The notes below the pieces were generated by a model, which was given only the letters and a program-made list of their open reading frames with translations, searched no databases and was not told where the DNA came from. A stretch of DNA of 43,859 nucleotides from Lachnospiraceae bacterium. GTDB lineage: Bacteria; Bacillota; Clostridia; Lachnospirales; Lachnospiraceae. This document shows, one piece after another, positions 1 through 7,779 of the stretch (position 1 is its first letter; each line of letters starts with the position of its first letter). The stretch is from the NCBI GenBank assembly GCA_017938485.1, contig JAGBBM010000100.1:1-43859 (forward strand), written 5' to 3'. The translations under genes were made by a program, and so were the position numbers.

Positions 1-730
1 CATATATCACATCAAACAAGTCAAGTATCTCTAAATCCGACAGCACAGCACCACCTATATCAAATGTAATTATCTTGAATTTCAAACTATCTCTAAGGTA
101 ATTAAGCAACCACTCAATCTGTGTTTTCCCAATGCACTCTGCATCTTTGAAATATTCAACTAACTGCACATACCTACAACCCCTTTGATCAACTTCCATA
201 TTTGTTATGTCTTCTACAAGCCTCGAATTCATCTGAGAAAGATAATAGGAAAACTCCTGTTTATATACTTCCATACCCATAGGAGGATACTCCTCTAATC
301 CAAAATATATACCATCACCATAATGATAGGTTAATCCCTTCGCAAATCGTGTTTTTCCACTTCTGCCTAAAGGAGAAAAAACTGCGTAAACATCACATGC
401 CTTGTAGTCCTTTTTTATCTTTCCCTTTACATATTCCTCAATCTGCTTGGTTATACATTGAAGATTCTGATATTTGTATATGTAGCACTCTTTTTTACAC
501 ATATCTTTATCATCGCATATATAAGCCATCGGCACTCTTACATCATCTATGTCCATCTTTTCATCTACTAGTAATACATCTATTTGTTCTTTAATTAAGG
601 ATGAGTTAAGATGTTCCCAACTAGTATAAGCTTTCGCTCTTATATGAACATTTTTTTGCTTATTAATGTAGTCTACCAAACCTACAACATAGGCTCTGTC
701 TTTGTCATAGACACCCAGATTAAATCCCAT
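1..730 (-). CDS. TadZ/CpaE-like P-loop ATPase, 3' end outside the window
   Basis: Reading the minus strand from an ATG at 730 gives an uninterrupted frame of about 243 codons that runs off the left edge. The first ~100 residues look like a receiver-type domain (it contains LLVDEKMD). A deviant Walker A, SPLGRSGKT, follows at about residues 118-126, and a hydrophobic strand ending FDIGG comes later. This layout is that of the CpaE/TadZ family, MinD/ParA-like ATPases that place the Flp (Tad) pilus machinery at the membrane. The GRSGKT loop differs from the usual KGGxGK form, so ATP turnover may differ. The start overlaps the end of the upstream prepilin peptidase gene by 11 bases, so the two are co-transcribed. 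The rest of the pilus genes should lie just outside the window. Confidence 0.75.
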   Translation of the reverse strand, partial: MGFNLGVYDKDRAYVVGLVDYINKQKNVHIRAKAYTSWEHLNSSLIKEQIDVLLVDEKMDIDDVRVPMAYICDDKDMCKKECYIYKYQNLQCITKQIEEYVKGKIKKDYKACDVYAVFSPLGRSGKTRFAKGLTYHYGDGIYFGLEEYPPMGMEVYKQEFSYYLSQMNSRLVEDITNMEVDQRGCRYVQLVEYFKDAECIGKTQIEWLLNYLRDSLKFKIITFDIGGAVLSDLEILDLFDVIY

Positions 731-1190
731 ATAATACACCACCAATATATATAGCTGTTCCCGCTAGTATAAACACCGAAAAATGTGTTGTTGTAAATCC
801 ATTCCTCAATTTTCCTGAGACTAACTTTCTTACAATCAGAAAAAGAGCATATATTCCACATAAACTCATGGATATAATAATAACTTTTATAACACCTGAA
901 AAAATAATTGATCCAATAAATGAATATAACTTGATATCTCCTGCCCCTAAATAACCAAAGCAGAATAATAGAAATAAGATAGCTATAGGTATAAAAATCC
1001 ATACCAAGCTAAAAAATAAACCTTTTAAACCTGCCGCAACAAAGCTGTATATAACACCTATTCCCCAGCTAGTATAGCTAAGCCAATTAGGTATCTTAAA
1101 GCTTCTACTGTCGTAATATACTGCCACCGACAATACAACTAATATTAAAATATATCCTATGCACTCTCGCCTCCTTTTTTCTTTCTGCAC
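720..1190 (-). CDS. tadV: Flp/Tad prepilin peptidase (A24A family, TadV/CpaA-like)
   Basis: Membrane aspartic protease that would cut the leader from Flp-type pilins. The two catalytic aspartates of the A24 family are visible: Asp27 in YYDSRSFKIPN and Asp85 in GAGDIK, numbered from the GTG at 1190. At ~156 residues with several membrane segments it has the short CpaA/TadV form, without the methylase domain of PilD. The next gene on the same strand, overlapping by 11 bases, is a TadZ-like ATPase, which supports a pilus operon. The start is uncertain. The GTG at 1190 lies at or before the predicted transcription start, while a perfect AGGAGG (1175-1170) lies downstream of it and points to about 1160, where the in-frame codon is ATA. 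Homologues usually begin close to this hydrophobic stretch. Confidence 0.8.
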   Translation of the reverse strand: MQKEKRRRECIGYILILVVLSVAVYYDSRSFKIPNWLSYTSWGIGVIYSFVAAGLKGLFFSLVWIFIPIAILFLLFCFGYLGAGDIKLYSFIGSIIFSGVIKVIIISMSLCGIYALFLIVRKLVSGKLRNGFTTTHFSVFILAGTAIYIGGVLYGI

Positions 1191-1192
1191 TG

Positions 1193-1222
1193 ACTATAGC
1201 ACACTCTTTTTTTACTTGTAAA
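1193..1222 (-). promoter_or_regulatory. Promoter for the tadV-tadZ operon
   Basis: On the minus strand TTTACA (1222-1217) and TATAGT (1198-1193) are separated by 18 bases. Transcription would begin near 1186, inside the apparent GTG-started coding sequence, which argues for a later translation start. Confidence 0.5.
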
Positions 1223-1295
1223 GCTCCAAATTGGAAACCAAATGTCGCAAATTTGAAATTTATTAATAACCTTTTTTCTTGCTTAAACCGCATAA

Positions 1296-1367
1296 AATAA
1301 GGGTTATTGCTATCTTTTAACCAGAACCTCAAAGTTCATAATCTCAAAAAATGCAAAAACCCTTATT
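1296..1367. repeat. Inverted repeat with 15-base arms
   Basis: Bases 1296-1310 and 1353-1367 are complementary at 14 of 15 positions (AATAAGGGTTATTGC against GCAAAAACCCTTATT), around a 42-base centre. It sits between the stop of the DHH gene (1384) and the Tad operon promoter. It could form a terminator-like hairpin, but there is no U tract directly after the stem in the minus direction, so its role is unclear. Confidence 0.4.
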
Positions 1368-1383
1368 AAAAAAATATATGTAA

Positions 1384-2301
1384 TTATGCCTGATAGTTTA
1401 CTATCTCATCGATAAGCTTTGGAAGCATCTCGTCCATATTGTCGTCACTAAACTGACAAGTACCAACCTTCTTGTGACCACCACCACCATACTTAAGCAT
1501 AAGACTTCCAACATCTACATTTGAAGTCTTGTTGATGATACTATATCCAACTGCTGCTGAACATCCTACACCACCCTTACCATTTACAATCCACACAGAA
1601 ATGTTCTGCTCTGGATATAAGCTGTAAATCATAAATCTATTGCCTGTATAGATAGGGTCAACTCCTCTTAAGTCAGTGATTATAACATCCTTCTCTACAC
1701 GAGTATAGGTCTTAACCATCTCTTTGAACTTTTCAGTCTGCTCATTGTATACCTCAATTCGCTCCTGAACATCTGGAAGAGCAAGTATCTCCTCTGTAGT
1801 CATTGTTCTACATGCATCAATAAGCTGCTCCATAAGCTTGTAGTTAGGAATTGTAAAGTTTCTCCATCTTCCAAGACCTGTTCGTGGATCCATCAAAAAT
1901 CCTATAAGTATCCAGCCTGTTGGATTAAGAATCTCGTCAACAGTAAGGTTACCTGAATCCACCTTATCTACAGCTTCCATCATCTCATCAAACTGTGGAA
2001 ATCTCTCCTTACCACCATAATATTCATAAATAATTCTAGCACATGATGGTGTAATTCTACTTTCGCCCTTATACTTTCCTTCAAGCTCTAGTCTTTCATG
2101 CTCGCTTGAATGGTGGTCAAACCAAAGACCACAACCCTCTACAAAAGGTACATTTGCAAGACAATCATTCTCTGTAACAGGAACAAGTCCATCCTGTAAA
2201 TCCTTTGGATGAGCAAAAGTCCAACAATCAATAATTCCCGCTTCCTTAAGAAGGGCGCCACAAGCTAATCCGTCGAAGTCTGAACGCGTAACTAATCTCA
2301 T
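1384..2301 (-). CDS. DHH family phosphoesterase (nanoRNase/exopolyphosphatase-like)
   Basis: A 305-residue member of the DHH/DHHA1 phosphoesterases, metal-dependent enzymes that hydrolyse phosphodiester or phosphoanhydride bonds in small nucleotides, short RNAs or polyphosphate. The N-terminal SDFDG motif is at residues 7-11, the name-giving DHH triad in FDHH at 61-64, and the DHHA1-type GGGGH at 272-276. The order and spacing suit a complete enzyme. Substrate cannot be read from sequence: relatives include NrnA, c-di-AMP phosphodiesterases and proteins labelled exopolyphosphatase. No membrane or RecJ domains are fused. It is transcribed alone, divergent from spmB, with a good AGGGGA-like ribosome site a few bases before the ATG at 2301. 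Confidence 0.85.
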   Translation of the reverse strand: MRLVTRSDFDGLACGALLKEAGIIDCWTFAHPKDLQDGLVPVTENDCLANVPFVEGCGLWFDHHSSEHERLELEGKYKGESRITPSCARIIYEYYGGKERFPQFDEMMEAVDKVDSGNLTVDEILNPTGWILIGFLMDPRTGLGRWRNFTIPNYKLMEQLIDACRTMTTEEILALPDVQERIEVYNEQTEKFKEMVKTYTRVEKDVIITDLRGVDPIYTGNRFMIYSLYPEQNISVWIVNGKGGVGCSAAVGYSIINKTSNVDVGSLMLKYGGGGHKKVGTCQFSDDNMDEMLPKLIDEIVNYQA

Positions 2302-2329
2302 ATTTTTTCCCCTTTACATCTTCATATTT

Positions 2330-2358
2330 TTTACGAAAATCTCATATGTATATACTAT
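2330..2358 (+). promoter_or_regulatory. Promoter for spmB
   Basis: TTTACG (2330-2335) and TACTAT (2353-2358) are separated by 17 bases, 34 bases before the spmB ATG. In the same gap the minus strand has TTGAAA (2380-2375) and TATAGT (2359-2354) with a short 15-base spacer, a possible promoter for the DHH gene; the two overlap. Confidence 0.45.
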
Positions 2359-2392
2359 ATTATTTTTGTAATATTTTCAAGGAAATCTTGCG

Positions 2393-2917
2393 ATGTCTGT
2401 TCTTCTCATTTTATCAAAGTATGCCATACCTGTAGTTATTGGCTATATTGTTTTATATGGTGTATGCAAAAAAGTGTCCGTTTACGACGTTTTTTTGGAG
2501 GGTGTACGTGATGGTTTTAAGATTGTAATTGATATCGCACCTACCCTAGTTGGACTACTTGTTGCAGTAGGCATTTTTAGGAGTTCTGGTTTCCTAGAAT
2601 TAATGTGCGGTATTTTCACACCTATTACAAACTTTTTCAATATACCAAGCGAGCTTCTTCCTGTGGCAATTGTAAGAATGTTTTCCTCCTCCGCTGCAAC
2701 AGGTATGACTCTGGATGTATTTAGAACCTTCGGCCCAGACTCCTACTTAGGCAATACTGTTTCCATTATGATGAGTAGCACGGAAACCATTTTCTACACA
2801 ATGTCAGTCTACTTTCTCGCCATAGGAGTAACAAAAACCAGATGGACCTTGCCCGCCACACTCATATGCACCATATCCGGAGTAATTCTAAGCATAATTT
2901 TAGGAGGACTTATGTAG
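2393..2917 (+). CDS. spmB: Spore maturation protein SpmB-like membrane protein
   Basis: A 174-residue membrane protein of the nucleoside-recognition (Gate) domain family, the usual length for SpmB. Visible marks are the DIAPTLVGLLVAVGIFR segment, the VRMFSSSAATGM motif and the STETIFYTMSVYF motif, which fit SpmB closely. In Bacillus and Clostridium SpmA and SpmB act together in spore-core dehydration and heat resistance. Here spmA is absent on either side, so either it is elsewhere or this gene has a sporulation-independent transport role, as in non-sporulating Lachnospiraceae that keep the family. AAGGAAA lies about 8 bases before the ATG. Its last five codons form the outer arm of the giant palindrome that follows. 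Confidence 0.85.
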   Translation: MSVLLILSKYAIPVVIGYIVLYGVCKKVSVYDVFLEGVRDGFKIVIDIAPTLVGLLVAVGIFRSSGFLELMCGIFTPITNFFNIPSELLPVAIVRMFSSSAATGMTLDVFRTFGPDSYLGNTVSIMMSSTETIFYTMSVYFLAIGVTKTRWTLPATLICTISGVILSIILGGLM

Positions 2918-3409
2918 TTTAACTATCCCCGTCCACATCCTAGGTGTTTTCTATCTGTTTTTCTTTTTGCAACTTCACGGCTTCAAGTGTATCTAAGGCT
3001 TAAGCTTTCGATTTTTGATTACGCGCCACTTCCATAAACTCACATGTCTCGGGGAATATATATGGATTTTTGAAGACAATTAGCTTGTACCAAATATCAA
3101 GATTTTATAATTTGCGATGAAGGCACTGCGAGAGTGATGTCTGAGTTGCACATAGTGCAACGAGTTTCACGACAGCAGTGCTAATCAAACATCGCAAATT
3201 TAAAATCTTAGATATTTGCACAAGCGTAGAGTTGCGAAAAAAATCCATATATATTCCCCAAGACATGCTCAGACAGTATGTCCGTGGCGCGATTTATCGA
3301 AAGCTTTTAAGCCTAAGATACACTAAGAATCCTAATTGTCAAAAAGAAAAACAGATAGAAAACACCTAGGATATGGACGGGGATTAGTTAAATCACATAA
3401 GTCCCCCTA
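2901..3409. repeat. Giant imperfect palindrome, site 1 (convergent junction spmB / radical SAM)
   Basis: About 509 bases that fold end to end into one long interrupted hairpin. The outer arms (2901-2966 with 3341-3409) pair almost perfectly and include the last five codons and stop of spmB. Inside are blocks identical or nearly so to site 2 at 20417-21014. They include motif P at 2967-2984 (TTGCAACTTCACGGCTTC), motif Q at 3072-3087 (GAAGACAATTAGCTTG), inverted P at 3222-3238 and inverted Q at 3331-3340. P faces inverted Q and Q faces inverted P, giving two asymmetric internal loops. The tip has a small TTGCAC/GTGCAA hairpin around 3145-3159. The stretch has no credible gene. It could act as a two-way terminator, as a structured RNA or as a DNA hairpin element. 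Confidence 0.9.
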
Positions 3410-3412
3410 CCT

Positions 3413-4417
3413 TTACCAAAGCATTATGGAGTAGTCTCCCTGCTTGGCCTCTCTTTCCGCCATACGCTTGTGAAGAGTATTTAAAACCATTTTTTTGTTA
3501 CCAGACCATGTTGGTGATATTAGTATGGATTTTGGTCCATCTCCCGTCACACGGTGAATAACTATGTTTGGATTAATTTTTTGGAGTGCATCTATAACCA
3601 AATCTATATATTCATCCATCTCCATAGTCTTGAACTTTCCTGCTTCGTAGTCAAGTGCTAAGTCTGTATTCTTTAGCACGTGCAATAGCTGTAGCTTCAT
3701 TCCGAAAGGTTTTATCTGTCTATGTTTGTCGTAGTCAAATATTCCCTGTTCTACATAGAATACAGTTTCTAACATCTCTTCCTTTGTCTCCCCTGGAAGA
3801 CCAAATATTATGTGAGTGATATATGGTATGCCAACGTTTCCAAGCTTTAACACTGCTTCTTCATAGATAGATAAAGGATATCCTCTTCGTATATAATCTG
3901 ATGTTCTCTCATGTATAGTCTGGAGACCAAGCTCTACCCAGATGAATTTCTCTCTTCCAGATACAGAATACTTATCCTTAAGCTCTCTTAAGAGTCCTAA
4001 AACTTCCTCCCCCAGACAATCTGGTCTAGTTGCTATGGATATTCCAACCACACCTTCATATTCTAAGGCTTCTATCCAAATACGTCTAAGGTACTCCACA
4101 TCACCGTAGGTATTGGTGAAAGCCTGAAAATATATAACAAACTTATCTCCAACTGACTTGTTAAACTTATTTATGCCATTTTCTATTTGTTTCTTTACCC
4201 ATTCTGTGTCAAAAAAAGCTTCGCGGATTTCTCCTGCGAAATCCCCACTTCCACCAGCACTGCAAAATATGCAACCACGAGTATCCAAGGTACCGTCACG
4301 ATTGGGGCAGGTAAGTCCTGCATCCACTGCAATCTTATATACCTTCTGTCCATAGGTATGCTTGAAATATGCATTTAAAGAATAATAGGATTTACCTAAC
4401 CAATCAACTTTTTCCAT
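3413..4417 (-). CDS. Radical SAM protein, TIGR01212/YhcC family
   Basis: A 334-residue radical SAM enzyme. The cluster-binding cysteines are Cys37, Cys49 and Cys52 in CPNRDGTLDTRGCIFC, the wide C-x11-C-x2-C spacing that marks the YhcC/YtqA (TIGR01212) family. Further family marks are YFQAFTNTYG, ISIATRPDCL, WVELGLQT and HIIFGLPGET. The family is related to the Elp3-like radical SAM proteins; its reaction is not settled. The ATG at 4417 lies 5 bases after the stop of the surface-protein gene, so it is probably translated from the same message. A decayed copy of its first ~55 codons lies at 7050-7212, on the other side of the surface-protein gene. The gene ends at the right edge of palindrome site 1. 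Confidence 0.9.
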   Translation of the reverse strand: MEKVDWLGKSYYSLNAYFKHTYGQKVYKIAVDAGLTCPNRDGTLDTRGCIFCSAGGSGDFAGEIREAFFDTEWVKKQIENGINKFNKSVGDKFVIYFQAFTNTYGDVEYLRRIWIEALEYEGVVGISIATRPDCLGEEVLGLLRELKDKYSVSGREKFIWVELGLQTIHERTSDYIRRGYPLSIYEEAVLKLGNVGIPYITHIIFGLPGETKEEMLETVFYVEQGIFDYDKHRQIKPFGMKLQLLHVLKNTDLALDYEAGKFKTMEMDEYIDLVIDALQKINPNIVIHRVTGDGPKSILISPTWSGNKKMVLNTLHKRMAEREAKQGDYSIMLW

Positions 4418-4422
4418 GTAAT

Positions 4423-6954
4423 TTAGTTCTCTTTCCTCTTAATGCAATACATATGTGCCATAGCAACACCACATATGGTCATAAGCATAACCATTAGTTC
4501 TAAGTTAAAACCATCTCCTGTATCTGGTGATGAATCAAAACGCACATATCCACATGCGTCGCAAGTGCCGTCTGCATCACTGGAATACGTATGAACACAA
4601 GCCATTTTAAAGAAATATTCAATAAGGGTGTCTTTTGACCCTATTTCGTACGCTTCCTCATCTAAGACTGTACCATTTACAACAATGACCATATCTTCTG
4701 AGAAAACGTAGCCATCGTTCGCCATAATCCAAAATCTTACACCGTAATCCATACCTTCCACAAAGTAATCATGCACATAGATGTATCTGTCGATGTCACC
4801 TTGTAACCAATCTACACTGTAAGTATCAACCTTATAATTGGAATTGGCTGGAACAGTTATAGTCGGTGATATACTAGAATGATTTCCTGCCACAGGCTCG
4901 GTTACTGTAAACTCTACTTTATCAATAACCTTCATACCCTCTTGAAATTCCTTTTGATACAAATAGTATTTCCCGTTAGCAACCTCATCTTCTTCTAAAT
5001 TACCATTGATATATACAGCAGTTTTTTCATCAAATGTAAATCCGTCTTTTGCCTCAACCCAAACATCAACCGCATATACTTTCCCAGTTTCAAAAACACC
5101 TGAGAATTCATCATAAGAGCTAGTTTTCAAATTGTAAACCATCCAGATTGCTTTAGCAGTATAATTTGCACCTGCCGGAACACTAACATCCGTTTTGGCT
5201 TTTTCTCCAACTTTCATCACAGGTATATTGTCAATCTTAATATCTGGCAAAACATCTTCAAAAGAATATATCTCTGATAAGCTGATATACGCTTTTTCAA
5301 TCCCAGCATCTTGTGAACAATCAACTCCATCATAATAAACATCGGCAAACTGTGAAAATTCATACCCCTCCTTAGGTACAATATGCATACTCACCATATA
5401 ACCTCGTCCATCTTCAAAGGATGTTACAGGTTCATGGGTTGTACGATCATACCACTGGGCATGGTCAATATAATAGTTTGCTCCATCAGGAACCTTAAAG
5501 GAAACTGAGGAGACCTCCTTTCCAACCTCTGGATCAGCCGAACTAATTATCTCTACTTTGTCTATAACTTCGTGGAAGGAAAAGGTCTTTTCATATCGCA
5601 TAAACTGTCCATCTATACCATAAAGTTGTTCATCCACACCATATGCATTTACAATTACATTCTCAGCAAATTCATATCCGTTCTTTGACATCACCTCCAC
5701 AGCAAGAGTATAGCTTTTTCCATTCTCAAATTTACCTGTAGCAATATTCATATTACCATCATCCAAAACCCATGCAGCCATGGCAGTGTATGGTGCATCC
5801 TGTGGCACTGATATCTCAAACCAAGCATCAGATTCACCACTATCTATAGGCTCTCCTACTGAAGCTTTAGGAAGTTCAAATAAAGTAACCTTATCAATAA
5901 TTTCTGCAAAGGAATACTTTAATTGCACATCTATGTGTGTAACGTCAATTGGATAGCCACCATAAGATTCACCACCTATAAATACATCAACAAACGCATC
6001 TTGTGGAAATGAATATCCTACCTTAGGGAAGATATCCAGCGTAAGATAGTAAATACATCCATCAGAGAAAGTTCCTTCCACATTGCCATTATCATCCATC
6101 CATCTGCCATAAACTACATATTGTTCAGTCTCCAAAATTGGTATATCTACATCTGAAAATGTCTCCCCCAAAGTAGCCACTGGCACCTTATCTTCAGGGA
6201 TAACCACTTCATCTATGAAAGGGGCATAACTTACATAATATTCTATTGAACAATTAAGATAATCTATACGATTACAATAAAATTCTTTACCGTTTACATA
6301 GGAAATAAGAGAGTCATTAAAAGCATAGCCATCTTTTGTTTCAACAATATATTCAATTTTATATATATTTCCATCAGCAAAAGTATGGGTATCATCTATA
6401 GGTATATAGCCTGTTCCATCATACATATACCAATTTCCAGTTACATCGTATTCTGTTCCTGTCTCACTGTATGGTTCGGCTCTATCTCCTATGTTGCCCT
6501 CTGGCATGCCAGTCAAATCAACTGTATCAATAGTACCAAGAGTATCAGGAGTACACGTAAACCCTATTATCGAAGCAGGTGATTCAGCACCGCCTAATGG
6601 AAGGCAGTTTTCAGTACTTCCATTTATCTTAACCTCAGTGTTTTCTGTTAATGTGTATCCTGGTTTAGGTGTAACATCAAAGTAAGTGCCGTAATCATTA
6701 AGTGTTTCAATAGTATCTACCTCGTACTGATTAAACTCATTCCATTTTGACCGTGCTGTGACAGTATACTCAGTGTACTCAGCCACATAATCAACTGTAC
6801 CACTTCCACCAATTAATGGAATAGTAACCGTAATATCCACCTCTGTTATAGGTGTATCCGCCGCTTTTGTAACAGGATTTGGGGTTTCCACTACAGTTAA
6901 AACCATTGCAAACACCACAAAGAAACTAAATAATTTTCGCATAATTTTTTTCAT
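4423..6954 (-). CDS. Seven-module cell-wall-anchored surface protein
   Basis: An 843-residue secreted protein. It has an N-terminal signal peptide (MKKIMRKLF then a hydrophobic core, cut near AAD, about residue 33), then seven diverged modules of about 105 residues. Each module starts near IDKV, carries a VPxxANY strand and a W, and ends in a KDGYxF...VYINGN-like segment. The tail holds an HTYSSDADGTCDACG segment with a CxxC pair, a sortase-type SPDTGD signal, a hydrophobic helix and a basic end (KRKEN). Wall anchoring by a sortase that reads SPxTG is inferred; no sortase is in the window. Ligand unknown: the modules look like immunoglobulin-like adhesin or binding repeats. A GAAAGGAG site precedes the ATG. 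Nothing in it suggests an enzyme. Confidence 0.85.
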   Translation of the reverse strand: MKKIMRKLFSFFVVFAMVLTVVETPNPVTKAADTPITEVDITVTIPLIGGSGTVDYVAEYTEYTVTARSKWNEFNQYEVDTIETLNDYGTYFDVTPKPGYTLTENTEVKINGSTENCLPLGGAESPASIIGFTCTPDTLGTIDTVDLTGMPEGNIGDRAEPYSETGTEYDVTGNWYMYDGTGYIPIDDTHTFADGNIYKIEYIVETKDGYAFNDSLISYVNGKEFYCNRIDYLNCSIEYYVSYAPFIDEVVIPEDKVPVATLGETFSDVDIPILETEQYVVYGRWMDDNGNVEGTFSDGCIYYLTLDIFPKVGYSFPQDAFVDVFIGGESYGGYPIDVTHIDVQLKYSFAEIIDKVTLFELPKASVGEPIDSGESDAWFEISVPQDAPYTAMAAWVLDDGNMNIATGKFENGKSYTLAVEVMSKNGYEFAENVIVNAYGVDEQLYGIDGQFMRYEKTFSFHEVIDKVEIISSADPEVGKEVSSVSFKVPDGANYYIDHAQWYDRTTHEPVTSFEDGRGYMVSMHIVPKEGYEFSQFADVYYDGVDCSQDAGIEKAYISLSEIYSFEDVLPDIKIDNIPVMKVGEKAKTDVSVPAGANYTAKAIWMVYNLKTSSYDEFSGVFETGKVYAVDVWVEAKDGFTFDEKTAVYINGNLEEDEVANGKYYLYQKEFQEGMKVIDKVEFTVTEPVAGNHSSISPTITVPANSNYKVDTYSVDWLQGDIDRYIYVHDYFVEGMDYGVRFWIMANDGYVFSEDMVIVVNGTVLDEEAYEIGSKDTLIEYFFKMACVHTYSSDADGTCDACGYVRFDSSPDTGDGFNLELMVMLMTICGVAMAHMYCIKRKEN

Positions 6955-7003
6955 GTAACCTCTCCTTTCAAACTAGTAATTAACTACGGGTAACCTAGTC
7001 TAA

Positions 7004-7009
7004 ATTATA
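7004..7009 (-). promoter_or_regulatory. Extended -10 promoter for the surface-protein gene
   Basis: On the minus strand TTGGTATAAT carries a TGn extended -10 with a perfect TATAAT (7009-7004), about 50 bases before the ATG. The -35 region (TGTGTGAC) is weak. The promoter lies just downstream of the radical SAM remnant, so the surface gene has its own start of transcription. Confidence 0.5.
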
Positions 7010-7049
7010 CCAAAAAAGCATACGTCACACAATATTTTAATACTTATAT

Positions 7050-7212
7050 TTAACTACATAAAAACACAGCTGCGGATACAATACTTCCACCCCTATTAGG
7101 GCACAAAAGTCCTGCATCCACAGCTATCTTATGTATATCTTTTGTCCATATGCATTTTTAAAATAATCATCTAGAAAATAATATAATTCCCTACAACATT
7201 ATCTCTTTGCAT
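7050..7212 (-). pseudogene. Decayed 5' fragment of a radical SAM (YhcC-type) gene
   Basis: The minus strand from the ATG at 7212 reads MQRDNVVG, matching MEKVDWLG of the intact gene. After a frameshift it reads ELYYFLDDYFKNAYGQKIY (matches KSYYSLNAYFKHTYGQKVY), and after another KIAVDAGLLCPNRGGSI (matches KIAVDAGLTCPNRDGTL). It ends at VFLCS-stop, where the intact enzyme has CIFCSA. The first cluster cysteine is kept and the second is lost (to Val). Only about 55 codons survive. The ATG is 5 bases after the stop of the upstream gene (7218), exactly the spacing between the surface gene and the intact radical SAM gene at 4417. The fragment is therefore a relic of a duplication or insertion at this locus and cannot make a working enzyme. 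Confidence 0.85.
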
Positions 7213-7217
7213 TACGT

Positions 7218-7682
7218 TTATACACCTGCATCCTCACTAGTTGTATCTTCATTATCAGTTGCCTGTGCTGTCTCTGGTTGACTTGTCGCTGCAACATAGG
7301 CTTTGCTATTTTGACTTAAAGAATACGGATTTGTGTACATAGAATTTGTGTATGTAGAATTTGCAGACTGCGAATTCATAGAATTCAAAATCTGTACACA
7401 TGCTGCTAAATTGTTTGCCAAAGCAGTTAGATTAGCATTGTCAATTTCTGCCAATTCCTTTATTCTCTTGGTATTCTTTGCAGTACGCTCATGATTCTTT
7501 GCATTTTCAAGAATAAGTCCCATAGATGAAGCAATCAGCATAACTATTAGTATGCCTACCAAGGTTGCCAAAATCCACCAATTACCCATGTCTTCTCTCA
7601 TGGTATAACCAGCAATTATACATCCTGCCCATCCAGCGATAATGAGTAACCACATAAAAAAGCTTAACAATCTTCTCCACAT
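7218..7682 (-). CDS. Small membrane protein of unknown function
   Basis: A 154-residue protein I do not recognise. The N-terminal half has two hydrophobic helices (about residues 4-26 and 32-56) separated by a short charged loop. A charged, helix-prone stretch follows (ENAKNHERTAKNTKRIKELAE), then a Ser/Asn/Thr-rich tail with repeats of the SxYTNSMYTNPYSL kind and an acidic end. It would sit in the membrane with the soluble tail on one side. A GGGGGA ribosome site precedes the ATG, and an extended TGATATAAT -10 box lies at 7736-7728 on the minus strand. The next reading frame downstream was once a radical SAM gene and is now a relic. Confidence 0.6.
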   Translation of the reverse strand: MWRRLLSFFMWLLIIAGWAGCIIAGYTMREDMGNWWILATLVGILIVMLIASSMGLILENAKNHERTAKNTKRIKELAEIDNANLTALANNLAACVQILNSMNSQSANSTYTNSMYTNPYSLSQNSKAYVAATSQPETAQATDNEDTTSEDAGV

Positions 7683-7779
7683 AATAAACTCCCCCTTTCA
7701 TCTTGCAAAAGCAATAGATTTATATCCATTATTATATCACTTAATACAGATATACGCTATTAAATTCTTATTTACAATG

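Noticed and set aside
349-594. An 81-codon plus-strand frame at the left end
   Set aside because: It is the shadow of the TadZ-like gene on the minus strand, which has an obvious P-loop and a continuous frame to the window edge.
1105-1332. A 75-codon minus-strand frame covering the Tad operon promoter
   Set aside because: Its composition is not protein-like and it overlaps the promoter and start of the prepilin peptidase. Only its last ~20 codons, from the GTG at 1164, could matter, as a leader peptide.
3178-3369. A 63-codon plus-strand open frame in the spmB/radical SAM gap
   Set aside because: It lies wholly inside palindrome site 1, has no ribosome site, and its sequence is explained by the paired arm and conserved blocks.
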